A stretch of DNA of 64,000 nucleotides from Terriglobia bacterium (GCA_021325235.1 JAJPHN010000025.1:434001-498000), one strand, 5' to 3'; shown: positions 37,898 to 47,974, numbered from the stretch's first letter. Notes: generated by a model from the letters alone, not told the origin. A program made the numbers and translations.

Positions 37898-38872
37898 ATG
37901 GCCAGTACCACGCACATTGCCGATGTTCTGCGCCGCCGGAACAACCGCTCGTTTTTCGAGCGACTGGCCGGGGGCGACGAGATTGCATATTCCATTACGC
38001 TGATTGCGGCGGTTGCAATTCTGGCGATCGTCGCGCTGATCGTGCTCGAGCTGTGGACGCATTCGACGCCGACGGTGAAAACGTTCGGCTTCGGATTTCT
38101 GACGAGTTCGGCATGGGATCCGAACTCGGGCAAATTCGGTGCGCTGCCTTTCATCTACGGTACGTGCCTCACATCGTTCCTGGCGCTGCTGATCGCGGTT
38201 CCGCTCGGTGTCGCGGCTTCTGTTTTTCTGGCCGAGATGGCGCCGCCGAAATTATCGGACGTGCTGACTTTCCTGATCGAGCTGCTGGCTGCGGTTCCGA
38301 GCGTGATCTACGGGCTGATCGGGATTTTCATTCTGGTACCCGCGATACGCGACTACCTGGTACAGCCGCTCAAAGCAGTATTCGGCTTTCTGCCGATTTT
38401 TCAGGGCGATTTCTATGGGCTGAGTTTTCTCTCGGCGGGCATTGTGCTCTCGATCATGGTGGTGCCGTTCATCATTTCGGTCTCGCGCGAGGTGCTGCTG
38501 GCGGTTCCGACCGAGCTGCGGGAAGCGGCGCTGGCGCTCGGTGCAACGAAGTGGGAAGCGACCTGGCAGATTGTGCTGCCGGCGGCGAGTACGGGCATCA
38601 TCGGCTCGGCGTTTCTGGCGCTGGCGCGCGCGCTCGGCGAGACCATGGCGGTAACAATGGTGGTGGGAAACACGCCTAAGATTACGGCTTCGCTGCTTTC
38701 GCCCGGTTATTCGATTGCGGCCGTGATTGCGAACGAATTTGCCGAGGCGAGCGGCGATCTGTATGTTTCTTCGCTGATCTTTCTGGGCCTGGTGCTGTTC
38801 GGTTTGACGATTGTGATCAACGCGCTGGCGCGCATTCTGATTCTAACCACGACTCGCAGGGGCATGAAATGA
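37898..38872 (+). CDS. pstC: Phosphate ABC transporter permease
   Basis: A 324-residue inner-membrane permease with six hydrophobic helices. The coupling-helix EAA-type segment REAALALGATKWEATWQIVLP near residue 208-228 contacts PstB. The long periplasmic loop after the first helix (SSAWDPNSGKFGALPFIYG) is typical of PstC. It starts 26 bases after pstS and overlaps pstA by four bases. Confidence 0.94.
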   Translation: MASTTHIADVLRRRNNRSFFERLAGGDEIAYSITLIAAVAILAIVALIVLELWTHSTPTVKTFGFGFLTSSAWDPNSGKFGALPFIYGTCLTSFLALLIAVPLGVAASVFLAEMAPPKLSDVLTFLIELLAAVPSVIYGLIGIFILVPAIRDYLVQPLKAVFGFLPIFQGDFYGLSFLSAGIVLSIMVVPFIISVSREVLLAVPTELREAALALGATKWEATWQIVLPAASTGIIGSAFLALARALGETMAVTMVVGNTPKITASLLSPGYSIAAVIANEFAEASGDLYVSSLIFLGLVLFGLTIVINALARILILTTTRRGMK

Positions 38873-39723
38873 CGCTCGAAATTTCACCCCGGCGGCGCGT
38901 CATCAATTTCGTCATGCTCTCGCTTTCGGGCGTCTGCACGGTGCTGGTGATTGCGGTCCTGTTCTTCATACTGGGCTATTTGTTCGTACACGGCGCGCGT
39001 TCGCTCAACTGGAACTTTTTCACGAAGCTACCCAAGCCGGCGGGCGAAACGGGCGGCGGTATGGCGAACGCGATTGTGGGCAGCGGGAAGGTGCTGCTGC
39101 TGGCGACGGTGGTGGGTGTGCCGGTCGGATTTCTGGCGGGTGTGTATCTGGCCGAGTACAGTGGAAAAACCTTTGCGTTTGTGATCCGCTACGTAGTCGA
39201 TCTGCTGAACGGCGTGCCGTCGATCGTAATTGGCATCGTGGGCTACGCGCTGGTGGTGCGGCCCATGCATCATTATTCGACTCTGGCGGGCGGGATCGCG
39301 CTGGGCATCATGATGATTCCGATTGCGGTGCGCACGACCGAAGAATTTCTGCGCGCTGTGCCGAACTCGATGCGGGAGGGCGCGATGGCGCTCGGGGCGA
39401 CGAAAGCACAGACGGTTTTTACGGTGGTGGTGCCGGCGGCCGCCTCGGGACTGATGTCGGGCATGATGCTCAACCTGGCGCGCGTGGCGGGAGAAACGGC
39501 GCCGCTGCTGTTTACCGCGCTTGGCAACATGTTCTGGAGCAAGGGCTGGCTGGCGCCGATTGCGACGCTGCCGGTGATGATCTACAATTACGCGATTGCG
39601 CCGGATGAAGATCTGCACCAGCAGGCGTGGGCGGCTGGATTCGTGCTTCTGCTTTTGATATTGGTGGTCAATGTGACTGCCCGGATGATCATCGCGCGAG
39701 GACCAGCGTCCTCCAGGAGATAA
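38869..39723 (+). CDS. pstA: Phosphate ABC transporter permease
   Basis: A 284-residue permease that pairs with PstC. Six helices are visible, with the EAA loop MREGAMALGATKAQTVFTVVVP near residue 167-188. The start overlaps the pstC stop in ATGA. The stop is immediately followed by pstB. Confidence 0.94.
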   Translation: MTLEISPRRRVINFVMLSLSGVCTVLVIAVLFFILGYLFVHGARSLNWNFFTKLPKPAGETGGGMANAIVGSGKVLLLATVVGVPVGFLAGVYLAEYSGKTFAFVIRYVVDLLNGVPSIVIGIVGYALVVRPMHHYSTLAGGIALGIMMIPIAVRTTEEFLRAVPNSMREGAMALGATKAQTVFTVVVPAAASGLMSGMMLNLARVAGETAPLLFTALGNMFWSKGWLAPIATLPVMIYNYAIAPDEDLHQQAWAAGFVLLLLILVVNVTARMIIARGPASSRR

Positions 39724-40554
39724 ATGCTCGTGGCTACTCAGGGACAGCCGGTGTTGAATCCGGCAGCATCGTTACCGGCACAGGCTCCGGCTCCAAAGAC
39801 ACAGCCGGCGAGCAAGCTCATTGCGCGCAACATTAATTTCCACTACGGCTCCTTCCAGGCGCTGCACGACATCAGCCTGGAGATACCGACGCATCGCATT
39901 ACGGCGTTCATCGGTCCATCGGGCTGCGGAAAGTCGACGTTTCTGCGGACCATGAACCGCATGAACGAGACGCTGCGCAATACACACGTAGACGGCGAGC
40001 TGCTGCTGGATGGAGAGAACCTGCTGACGCTCGATGTGACGGATGTGCGGCGGCGGGTCGGGATGGTGTTTCAGAAATCGAACCCATTCGCCAAAACAAT
40101 TTTTGACAACGTGGCGTACGGGCTGCGCGTGAACGGGATTCGCAAGAAGTCGATCATCGACGAGGCGGTGGAACGCAGTCTGACGCATGCCGCGCTCTGG
40201 AGCGAAGTGAAGGACAAGCTGCAGAAGCCGGCGTCGGCGCTTTCGGGCGGCCAGCAGCAGCGCCTGTGCATTGCGCGCGCGCTGGCAGTCGAGCCGGAGG
40301 TGCTGCTGCTGGACGAACCCTGTTCGGCACTCGATCCGATCGCAACACTGAAGATCGAAGAGCTGCTGTTTCAGCTGAAGGAAATGACGACCATCGTGAT
40401 CGTCACGCATAATATGCAGCAGGCGGCGCGGCTGGCGGATCGGACTGGCTTTTTCCTGCTGGGGCGGCTGATCGAGCTCGACGATACGCGCAGGATTTTT
40501 CAGAATCCCGGCAAGAAAGAGACCGAAGATTACGTGACGGGTCGCTTCGGCTGA
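39724..40554 (+). CDS. pstB: Phosphate ABC transporter ATPase
   Basis: A 276-residue ATPase driving phosphate uptake. Walker [10 protein letters not shown], the signature [18 protein letters not shown] and Walker [14 protein letters not shown] are all in place. About 25 Pro/Ala/Gln-rich residues precede the usual start near [12 protein letters not shown]; an in-frame later start is possible, but ATG 39724 follows the pstA stop directly. Complete and presumably active. Confidence 0.95.
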   Translation: MLVATQGQPVLNPAASLPAQAPAPKTQPASKLIARNINFHYGSFQALHDISLEIPTHRITAFIGPSGCGKSTFLRTMNRMNETLRNTHVDGELLLDGENLLTLDVTDVRRRVGMVFQKSNPFAKTIFDNVAYGLRVNGIRKKSIIDEAVERSLTHAALWSEVKDKLQKPASALSGGQQQRLCIARALAVEPEVLLLDEPCSALDPIATLKIEELLFQLKEMTTIVIVTHNMQQAARLADRTGFFLLGRLIELDDTRRIFQNPGKKETEDYVTGRFG

Positions 40555-40598
40555 TTCCGGAGCGAATGGGGGTGGGGGTTGGAGAAGCGAGGTAGAAG

Positions 40599-41273
40599 TT
40601 GCGCCACTTTGAACAAGAACTCGAGAAGCTGAAAGCAAAGCTGCTCGAGATGAGCGCCCTGGTAGAGAGCGCGATTTATCGCAGTGTGCAGGGAGTTGTC
40701 GAAAAGAGCGAGGACCTGGCGCAGCAGGTGCTTCGCAACGAGGCGCGCGTTAATCAGCTCGAAATCGAGATCGATGATATGGCGATCAGCCTGCTTGCAC
40801 TGCAGGCCCCGCTGGCCATCGACCTGCGGTTGATTACCGCGGCGATCAAGATCAATAACGATTTGGAGCGCATGGGCGATCTTTCCGCCAGCATTGCACA
40901 GAGCGCGCTGGCGCTGATGCGGGAGCCGGTGATCCGGCCCATGATCGATATTCCGCATATTGCGGGACTGGCGCAGAGCATGGTTCGCAAGGCGCTGGAT
41001 GCGTTCGTCAATCGCGACGCTGAGATGGCGCGCAGCGTGCTGGCATCCGATGACGCAGTGGACAACATGCGCACGGCGAGCTTCCATGAGCTGATGAGCT
41101 TCATGGAGAAGAACCCGCAGCAGATTCCGCAGGCGCTGTGGCTGCTATCGGTGATCCGGAATCTGGAGCGGATTGCGGATCATGCAACGAATATTGCCGA
41201 GGATGTGCTGTTTATGGTGAAGGGCATTGACGTGCGGCACCATAACGAAGAGCGCACGGCAGTGAATCAGTAG
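40599..41273 (+). CDS. phoU: Phosphate transport regulator PhoU
   Basis: A 224-residue all-helical protein with two three-helix PhoU repeats; family marks are LEIEIDDMAISLLALQAP, the RIADHATNIAEDVLFMVKG ending and the internal repeat NDLERMGDLSASIA. PhoU normally damps Pst and the Pho regulon. Translation starts at TTG 40599 with GAGG upstream. It is the last gene of the operon, followed by a strong hairpin. Confidence 0.93.
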   Translation: MRHFEQELEKLKAKLLEMSALVESAIYRSVQGVVEKSEDLAQQVLRNEARVNQLEIEIDDMAISLLALQAPLAIDLRLITAAIKINNDLERMGDLSASIAQSALALMREPVIRPMIDIPHIAGLAQSMVRKALDAFVNRDAEMARSVLASDDAVDNMRTASFHELMSFMEKNPQQIPQALWLLSVIRNLERIADHATNIAEDVLFMVKGIDVRHHNEERTAVNQ

Positions 41274-41274
41274 A

Positions 41275-41306
41275 GTGTGGGGCAGGATCGGAGTGCTGCC
41301 CCACAC
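41275..41306. terminator. Eleven-base-stem hairpin between convergent phoU and TonB-receptor genes
   Basis: GTGTGGGGCAG (41275-41285) pairs perfectly with CTGCCCCACAC (41296-41306) around a ten-base loop. It sits between the two stop codons and would serve both strands. It lacks a T-run, so it is a weak intrinsic terminator or an RNA 3' protector. Confidence 0.7.
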
Positions 41307-41314
41307 GCATCCCA

Positions 41315-44300
41315 TCAGAAGTAGAACTTGAAGACGAACTGAACGCTACGTGCGCCGTAGAGGTAATCGGCGAAGCCGAAGTTCTTGTTCGTGAGCTTGC
41401 CGGTGCTGTCGAAGCTCAGGATCAGGTTCGAATCGTTTGATCCGGCCGCTGGGCTGAAGGCCGTGAGCGGATGATTGATGAAGTTGTACGCCGAAACCCG
41501 GAACTGAATCTTCTTGTACTCGGAAAGCTGAAAGTTCTTGAAGAGCGAAATGTCCGTATTCCAGAACGCTGGCGTCTTCACATATGGAAGAACGAATGAT
41601 CCGTTGTGGCCCGGCGACGGCGGAGCGAGGCAATTGCCATTGATGAACTGGTTGCTCTTCAATCCTTTGCGCGGATCGCAGGTCACCACCGGCTGAGCGC
41701 TGATGTTCGGTGTTCCGGTTATATCCTGAGCCGAGACTCCGAGTCCGCTGATATCGAGCCCGTTCGGCAGCACTGAGCCGGGTGAGCCGGGCAGTATCGT
41801 TCCGCTCATACCGAAGTTCGAGCTGACCTGTCCTTGCAGCGGCGTCCCGCTTTCAATCTGGGTCACACCCGAGATCTGCCACCCGTTGACGACACCTTTC
41901 AGCAGCCGGTTGCCGTGAATGGGGTCGGGTAGCTGAATGATGTAAGCGGCGTTGAAGACCTGTGTGCGGTCGTTCGGGAGGACGCCATAGCTGTTATTGA
42001 TATTGACCTGATCGCCGACTCCATTGTTTCCGCCCTCACCACGAATACCGAGCGCTTTACTAAAGGTGTAGTTCACCAGGTAATTCACTCGTCCGCTCTG
42101 CTTGTTCCAGCTGGCCTGCAGCGAGTTGTAGTTCGAGTAGAGGGTGTGGATGATTTCGTGGATTGAACCATAAAGCGGATAGGGCTGCAGGGTTGTAGTG
42201 GCCGGAGAGTTCGAGACGCAGTCCGCTTTGGTTTTTCCGCCGGCCATACAGGCTGCGACGCTCGCAGGCGTCCCGAAGAGGCTTAGATTCTGCGGGGTGA
42301 AGAGCGTTCCGTAGGGTAGCGCGTTCAGGTTGCCGAAGTTATTGTTCCAGTTATTGAGATAGCGGGCCTGATTGCCGACGTAGGATATCTCGAACAGTGA
42401 AGACCAGGGCATGCGCTGCGAAATGGTGAAGCTGTAGCTCCGGGTTTCCGGCTGCTGGTTGTCGTGCGGATCGAGCGAAGTGGTTCCTGGAACGGCGGTG
42501 CCCGGCGTCAGAGTCGCGAGCGAGGCGAAAGTAAGCGGCTGGTTATTCGCCGGATTTGGCACAGAGTAAGTGAACGAGCCCGCCGAGGTGCCGAAACCTG
42601 CCGCCTGCACGTTCTGTTCGTCGTGGTAACGATACCAGCCGACGCCACCGCGCACTACGGTCTTTCCGCTGCCAAAGATATCCCAGGCGAAGCCAAAGCG
42701 AGGATTGTAGAAGAAGGCGCGCGAGCCGGTGCCTGAATTCGGGATGCTCGAATCCTTGGCGTGCCAGGTAAAGCCGGTCAGCGAGGCTGCCGTGGATTTG
42801 GGATCGTACAGGCTCGGGATGAAGACCGCCGCGCCTACGTTGTTGTCCTCCGTCCACGGGCCAAGATGATCGAAACGCAGGCCATAGTCGAGCGTGAAGC
42901 GGCGCGTGACCTTCCAGGAATCCATGCCGAAGAAGGCGACGGACGTGTAGTGCATCGGCAGAATGTAGTCGTAGTTCGATTCGTTGTAGCCAGTGATGAT
43001 GCCGGTCAGCATGTCGGCGTAGGCATTGCCGGTGCTGCCCTGGTTCCAGTTGGCAAACTGGAATTCGCCGTTCTGGTAGCTGTCGCTCGGCTGCTGGTTC
43101 TTAGTGTGCTCCCAGTAGTAGCCGAACTTCATGGTATGGGTGCCTTTCACCCAGGAGACGTTGTCGGCGATGGTCGGCAGCCACTTGTTGGCGTACAGGT
43201 TGCCGTTGGCGGCCTGGAAGCCGCTGGGATTCAGCATATTGGCCACACCGTCGCTCCAGCCGGTCATCACCGGAAGTACGGTGTGCGGCTGGTTGTTGAA
43301 CAGGTAGTGATAGTTGATGCCAACGTTCTTGGGATCGACCTTAGCCGGATCCACGAAGGTGTTCGGGACGTACAGGTTGGTGTACGTGAAGATGAATTCG
43401 TTCGTCAGCGTCGGCGTGAAAACTTTGGTCAGGTTGGCCGAGATCGAATCGGACGTGTTGCCTTCCTGCAGCGGTGACGGATAGGGAACGGTCGGATTGG
43501 TGCCCCACCATTCCGTGCTGTTGTTGTGGTTCAGCTCGCGCTGGCCGTTGTAGCTGACAAACAGCTTGGTGTTGTCGTTGATGCTCCAGTCAATGCGGGG
43601 CCGAATCTGCCACATGTTGTCGGAGTGAGTGGTGGCGTAGATGTAGTTATAGCCGCCCGGGTTGCTGCTGGCGCTGGTGTTGGGCAGCGCGTACAGGTTC
43701 ATCATCGCCAGGCCGGTCGGGTTGATTCTGTTAGCCGGAATCTGTCCGGTCGGCGTTCCGTAAATCCCACTGGTGGCCGCTCCTGTGATTGCATAGCCGG
43801 ATGCCGAGGTCGTGACGCTGTTCAGATAGGACTGGGTGAAGTTGCCGGCGCGCATTTCCGCGGTAGGCACAAAAGAACTGAAGATGTCGTGGCTCGGATC
43901 CTGCGTCTGCTGCCGGTAATATTCATACGCGAAGAAGAAGAACAGTTTGTCGCGATTGCGGTTGAACCGGGTGTGCGGAATCAGCACCGGACCGCTGATG
44001 TTGCCGCCGGGATAGTAGAAGTAAGTGTCGGGTTTGGGACCGATCTTGGTTCCGTTGGCGTAATAGCCGAGGGAGTTGTCGTAGGCATTGTTGGCGTCGA
44101 AGACGCTGTTGCGCGCATAGAGGTAGGCTTCACCGTGGAACTGGCTGCCGCCGGATTTGCCGACGGCGGAAATGACCACCGGCCCCTTGGCGTTATCAGC
44201 GCCGAAGTTCGAGGTCAGAACCTTGAGCTCCTGCGTCATGTCGGCCTGGGTATTCACGGCCTGACCGCAATTGCAGCCCGGATCGACGATGTGCGCGCCA

Positions 44301-44932
44301 TCGGAAGTGATGTCGAGCGCAGCCGTCCGCAGTCCGTTGGCGGAAAAGCTGCCGACCGGGCCGGAGCCGGTACCCTGCACCTGCCCGTTATAGGCGGAGG
44401 GGTTCAGCGAACCTCCCTGCGAGAAGCCCGGCAAAATCTTGATGAACTCGGCCGCGTTCTGCCCCTGGATTTGAACGTTCTGGATCAGGTTGGAGTTGAT
44501 GACCATCGACTTCTCGCCCGAGTCGACCGGGGTGATCGATTCGGCGACGCCGGTGACCATTACTGTTTCGGTGGCGGCGCCGACCTGCATGGTCAGATCC
44601 GAGAGGTTGCGGCGGTCGCCGGCATCGAAGTGGACTCCGGTGCGCTGCAGTTTCTGAAAACCCTTGGCTTCGACAGTTACGATGTAGTCGCCCGGCGGAA
44701 CGGCATTGATGGAGAAGAATCCATCATTATTGGTTACCGTGCGGCGCTCATCGCCGGCTGCGACCGCATTTGTCAGCACCACGGTCGCGTTGGGAATCAC
44801 CGCGCCGGAGGCATCGGAAACGGTGCCGGTGAGGGTGCCATTGGTGCTCTGGGCGTTGAGAGCAGTGTTCGCGATCAGCAAAGCGCAGACCGGGAGCGCC
44901 ATTCGACAGACTCGCTTGAGGGTTTTCAACAT
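41315..44932 (-). CDS. Oar-like TonB-dependent receptor with carboxypeptidase-regulatory domain
   Basis: An approximately 1205-residue outer-membrane barrel protein. The signal peptide ends near residue 28. A carboxypeptidase-regulatory-like (CarboxypepD_reg) domain follows: GTLTGTVSDASGAVIPNATV and GFFSINAVPPGDYIVTVEAKGF. The TonB plug and a large beta barrel occupy the rest, rich in Asn, Tyr and Gly, ending in an aromatic VFKFYF typical of outer-membrane insertion. ATG 44932 is favoured; GTG 44950 is possible. The family in Acidobacteriota probably imports or binds large glycans and peptides. It is divergent from the malectin regulator. Confidence 0.92.
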   Translation of the reverse strand: MLKTLKRVCRMALPVCALLIANTALNAQSTNGTLTGTVSDASGAVIPNATVVLTNAVAAGDERRTVTNNDGFFSINAVPPGDYIVTVEAKGFQKLQRTGVHFDAGDRRNLSDLTMQVGAATETVMVTGVAESITPVDSGEKSMVINSNLIQNVQIQGQNAAEFIKILPGFSQGGSLNPSAYNGQVQGTGSGPVGSFSANGLRTAALDITSDGAHIVDPGCNCGQAVNTQADMTQELKVLTSNFGADNAKGPVVISAVGKSGGSQFHGEAYLYARNSVFDANNAYDNSLGYYANGTKIGPKPDTYFYYPGGNISGPVLIPHTRFNRNRDKLFFFFAYEYYRQQTQDPSHDIFSSFVPTAEMRAGNFTQSYLNSVTTSASGYAITGAATSGIYGTPTGQIPANRINPTGLAMMNLYALPNTSASSNPGGYNYIYATTHSDNMWQIRPRIDWSINDNTKLFVSYNGQRELNHNNSTEWWGTNPTVPYPSPLQEGNTSDSISANLTKVFTPTLTNEFIFTYTNLYVPNTFVDPAKVDPKNVGINYHYLFNNQPHTVLPVMTGWSDGVANMLNPSGFQAANGNLYANKWLPTIADNVSWVKGTHTMKFGYYWEHTKNQQPSDSYQNGEFQFANWNQGSTGNAYADMLTGIITGYNESNYDYILPMHYTSVAFFGMDSWKVTRRFTLDYGLRFDHLGPWTEDNNVGAAVFIPSLYDPKSTAASLTGFTWHAKDSSIPNSGTGSRAFFYNPRFGFAWDIFGSGKTVVRGGVGWYRYHDEQNVQAAGFGTSAGSFTYSVPNPANNQPLTFASLATLTPGTAVPGTTSLDPHDNQQPETRSYSFTISQRMPWSSLFEISYVGNQARYLNNWNNNFGNLNALPYGTLFTPQNLSLFGTPASVAACMAGGKTKADCVSNSPATTTLQPYPLYGSIHEIIHTLYSNYNSLQASWNKQSGRVNYLVNYTFSKALGIRGEGGNNGVGDQVNINNSYGVLPNDRTQVFNAAYIIQLPDPIHGNRLLKGVVNGWQISGVTQIESGTPLQGQVSSNFGMSGTILPGSPGSVLPNGLDISGLGVSAQDITGTPNISAQPVVTCDPRKGLKSNQFINGNCLAPPSPGHNGSFVLPYVKTPAFWNTDISLFKNFQLSEYKKIQFRVSAYNFINHPLTAFSPAAGSNDSNLILSFDSTGKLTNKNFGFADYLYGARSVQFVFKFYF

Positions 44933-44950
44933 GGAAATAGAAGACTCCAC

Positions 44951-45157
44951 CTTTTGGGCTACTTTTTCTCTGGAGTATAGGTGGAAAAGTTGCCGCTCGT
45001 TAGGTTACTTTCGTTACGCCGACGACGCAAAAAAGCAGCAGGGGATCTAACCTAAGTGCCTTTGTTTCCCGAAAAGTACCGCTCCGTACGGGTCTATCCG
45101 GGTTTGTAACCGTTACACCCCAATGAGGCTCCGTGAGGTGCCATTGTTGCCGCGGGT
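44951..45157. promoter_or_regulatory. Divergent intergenic region with CGTTAC-type repeats
   Basis: TGTAAC-C-GTTACA (45105-45117) is a perfect palindrome. CGTTACACC occurs at 45111-45119 and again at 45175-45183, just inside the downstream gene, and CGTTAC also at 45012-45017. The region holds no gene of its own and separates the TonB receptor from a winged-helix regulator, so these are candidate operators. Confidence 0.5.
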
Positions 45158-46831
45158 ATGATATACCAGACTTACGTTACACCTATGAGGAGTCTTGTCT
45201 CGCCTTCCGTCGAGCGGGAGCGGGCGGCGCTCGAAGCTGTTTTAGCCTCCGAACGATTTGCTCGCTCCCCGCGACTGGCCCGGCTGCTGGCGTATCTGTG
45301 TCAAAAGAGCTTTGATGGCGAAGCGGACCAGATCAAGGAGTACAACATCGCCACCGAAGTGCTCGGACGGCCGGTAGAGTTCGATCCGAGCCAGGATGCT
45401 ATCGCGCGAGTGGAAGCGCACCGGCTGCGGAAGAAGCTGAAGGAGTACTACGCGGAAGAGGGCTCCGGCGACGAAATACGGATTGTGCTGCTGCCGGGCA
45501 AATATGTCCCGGAATTCGTGCGGGCTCGTCATTCTTCCGGCAATGGCTGCGGGCAGCCGTCCGAAGCTGCATTTGCAGAACCAACCGTTGTGCTGCCGGC
45601 GGAGCCCGAAGCTATCTCTGAGCCTGAGCCGCCGGCTGAGCCGGAGCCCGTTCGAGTGGCTTCGTTTTTACAAATCGTCGAAACCGAGCAGCCGCCCTCA
45701 CCGCGCAGGAGCTGGCGTCGCTGGCTCTATTGGGGTTTGGCTGCGTGCCTGGCGCTCGCGGTCGTCCCGCTCTGGAAGCTTTCGAGGGGTCATACGGTCG
45801 CGCTGGCGGGTGCCTCGCCGCGGCCACTGGTGAGCGGCATTCCATCCGGGTATATCGATGCACAGCAGCCGGTGCGTCTGCTGGCCGGCTCAAGCCGAAG
45901 CAGCCACATCGACCGTATGGGAAACGTGTGGCAGGCCGACCGCTATTTCAGCGGCGGCAGCACGTCCGAATGCCCGCATGAATTTTTCGCCCGCACCAAT
46001 GATCCGATGCTGTTCGCAAGTTATCGCAACGGCGGCGAGTTTTCTTACAGCATTCCGCTTGCGCCCGGAACGTACGAGATGCATCTGTTTTTCGTCGAGA
46101 CGGTCTATGGGCCGGGGCTGGTGACGGGCGGCGGCGAAAACAGCCGGACCTTCGGCGTGGTGCTGAACGGTAAGCTCTTGCTCGACAATTTCGACATCGT
46201 CTCGGATGCGCGCGGGCCGAACATTGCAGACGAGCGCGTCTTCCGCGACGTCCATCCCGACAAAGATGGCAAGCTGCATCTGCAGTTTTATAGCGAGCGA
46301 GGGCAGGCGGTGGTGAGCGCCATCGAAATCCTCCCCGGACTGGAAAACCGGCAGCTTCCGATCCGTCTCGTGGCGCAGGAGAACTCGGTCACCGATCACC
46401 TGGGCCACGTGTTTGCGCCCGATACGTACTACAGCGGCGGCCAGACTTCGATTCACCGCGTGGCCATCACCGGTACGGAGGATCCGGATCTCTATGCCGG
46501 CGAACGCTACGGAAATTTCAGTTACGCCATTCCGGCCGATACACGCGATCTGTACAGCGTGACGGTGCATCTGGCCGAAGCGTACTGGGGCGGACCGCTC
46601 GACCAGACGCATGGCGGTCCCGGGAGCCGCCTTTTCAACGTAGATTGCAACGGCGTACGGCTGCTCGAAAACTTCGACATTTACAAGCAGGCGGGGGGCG
46701 GGTTTCGCGCGCTCACCAAGACGTTCCACCGGCTGAAACCGAATGCGCAGGGCAAGCTGGTGCTGTCGTTTGAGCCGGTGGAGAACTACGCTTCTCTTTA
46801 CGCGCTCGAAGTGGAGGATGAAGGCCGCTAG
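45158..46831 (+). CDS. Winged-helix-like / single-TM / double-malectin protein
   Basis: A 557-residue protein. An N-terminal cytoplasmic domain (about 20-125) has the pattern found in membrane-bound acidobacterial and rhizobial regulators: RLARLLAYLCQKSF, EYNIATEVLGRP, FDPSQDAIARVEAHRLRKK. A Pro/Glu linker leads to one membrane helix at 189-207 preceded by Arg residues, which puts the N-terminus inside. Two malectin-like carbohydrate-binding domains follow outside (about 240-385 and 395-550, with WQADRYFSGGS and FAPDTYYSGGQ). It could be a one-component, CadC/ToxR-like glycan-responsive regulator. ATG 45185 is an alternative start. DNA binding is predicted only. Confidence 0.75.
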   Translation: MIYQTYVTPMRSLVSPSVERERAALEAVLASERFARSPRLARLLAYLCQKSFDGEADQIKEYNIATEVLGRPVEFDPSQDAIARVEAHRLRKKLKEYYAEEGSGDEIRIVLLPGKYVPEFVRARHSSGNGCGQPSEAAFAEPTVVLPAEPEAISEPEPPAEPEPVRVASFLQIVETEQPPSPRRSWRRWLYWGLAACLALAVVPLWKLSRGHTVALAGASPRPLVSGIPSGYIDAQQPVRLLAGSSRSSHIDRMGNVWQADRYFSGGSTSECPHEFFARTNDPMLFASYRNGGEFSYSIPLAPGTYEMHLFFVETVYGPGLVTGGGENSRTFGVVLNGKLLLDNFDIVSDARGPNIADERVFRDVHPDKDGKLHLQFYSERGQAVVSAIEILPGLENRQLPIRLVAQENSVTDHLGHVFAPDTYYSGGQTSIHRVAITGTEDPDLYAGERYGNFSYAIPADTRDLYSVTVHLAEAYWGGPLDQTHGGPGSRLFNVDCNGVRLLENFDIYKQAGGGFRALTKTFHRLKPNAQGKLVLSFEPVENYASLYALEVEDEGR

Positions 46832-46864
46832 CACGCGATTTGCGTGTTAGGATAAAGCACATTC

Positions 46865-47974
46865 GTGAAGTACCGTCTAGCATTGGCCGTAGTGTGGGCC
46901 GGCCTTTTATGCGGACAAGCCCGGCAGTCCCCGCAAGAGCTTTTGAAGGAAGCGATCGCGTTCCAGCAACAGGGCAAGCTCGATCAGGCGATCCACGACT
47001 ACGAGCTGTTCCTGGATATGTACCCGAAGGTAGCCGAGGTGCGCTCGAATCTGGCGGCGGCGCTGGTGGGCAGCGGGCGCTACGCCGAAGCGATTGAAGA
47101 ATACCAGCGCGCGCTCGAGACCAAGCCCGATCCGGCGGTGCGCCTGAACCTGGCGCTGGCGTACTACAAGGCGGCCAATTACCCGAAAGCGGCCGAAGAG
47201 CTCGATAAAGTACATGCCGCGGAGCCGGCCAATTCGCAGGCGCTGCTGCTGCTGGCCGATTGCAATCTGCGCATGGGCCGGAATAAGCGAGTGATCGAGT
47301 TGTTGAATCCGTTTTATACGGCGAACCCCGGCAATCTGGGGGCGGCGTATTTGCTCGGCACAGCGCTGGCGCGCGACGGACAGACCGTGGCCGCACAGCC
47401 GGTGATCAATCAGATTACGAGCCGGGGCGATTCGGCCGAAGTGCGGCTCTTGATGGGCACGGCCAAATTCACGGGCCGCGATTTTCACGGCGCGTTGGAC
47501 GATCTGAAGAAAGCCGTGGATATGAATCCGAATCTGCCCGATGTTTATTCTTATTACGGCATGGCGCTGCTGCTGACCGGCGATCAAAACGGCGCGCGGC
47601 AGGCGTTTGAAAAAGAGCTCCAGCACGACCCGAATAATTTCGACGCCAATCTGCGCATGGGTTTCCTGCTGCGCAACGATCAGGATTACGATCAGGCGCT
47701 GCCGTATCTGGAGCGGGCGCTGAACGTACGGCCGGGCGATCTGGCGGTACGATTTCAGATTGCCTCGGTTCATCTCGGCCAGGGCAAGGAAGACCTGGCG
47801 CGCGGCGAATTGGAGAAGATCGTGAAAGAAGCGCCGTCGTTTCTCGAAGCGCACGTGACGCTGGCCACGATTTACTATCGCGAAAAGCGGAAGCAGGACG
47901 GCGATCGCGAGCGTGCCATCGTGGACAAATTGAATGCGGAACGGCAGGCGCAGCAGGTCGAGGCGGGCAAATGA
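46865..47974 (+). CDS. Secreted TPR-repeat protein
   Basis: A 369-residue protein from a GTG start with a signal peptide (LALAVVWAGLLCGQ). Nearly the whole mature part is TPR, about nine repeats, with consensus residues in each (for example AIEEYQRALETKP, AAYLLGTALARDGQ, ALPYLERALNVRPGD). TPR domains form protein-binding scaffolds; no enzyme domain is seen. It opens a three-gene operon with another TPR protein and a multiheme cytochrome; ATGA overlap at 47971. Confidence 0.85.
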   Translation: MKYRLALAVVWAGLLCGQARQSPQELLKEAIAFQQQGKLDQAIHDYELFLDMYPKVAEVRSNLAAALVGSGRYAEAIEEYQRALETKPDPAVRLNLALAYYKAANYPKAAEELDKVHAAEPANSQALLLLADCNLRMGRNKRVIELLNPFYTANPGNLGAAYLLGTALARDGQTVAAQPVINQITSRGDSAEVRLLMGTAKFTGRDFHGALDDLKKAVDMNPNLPDVYSYYGMALLLTGDQNGARQAFEKELQHDPNNFDANLRMGFLLRNDQDYDQALPYLERALNVRPGDLAVRFQIASVHLGQGKEDLARGELEKIVKEAPSFLEAHVTLATIYYREKRKQDGDRERAIVDKLNAERQAQQVEAGK

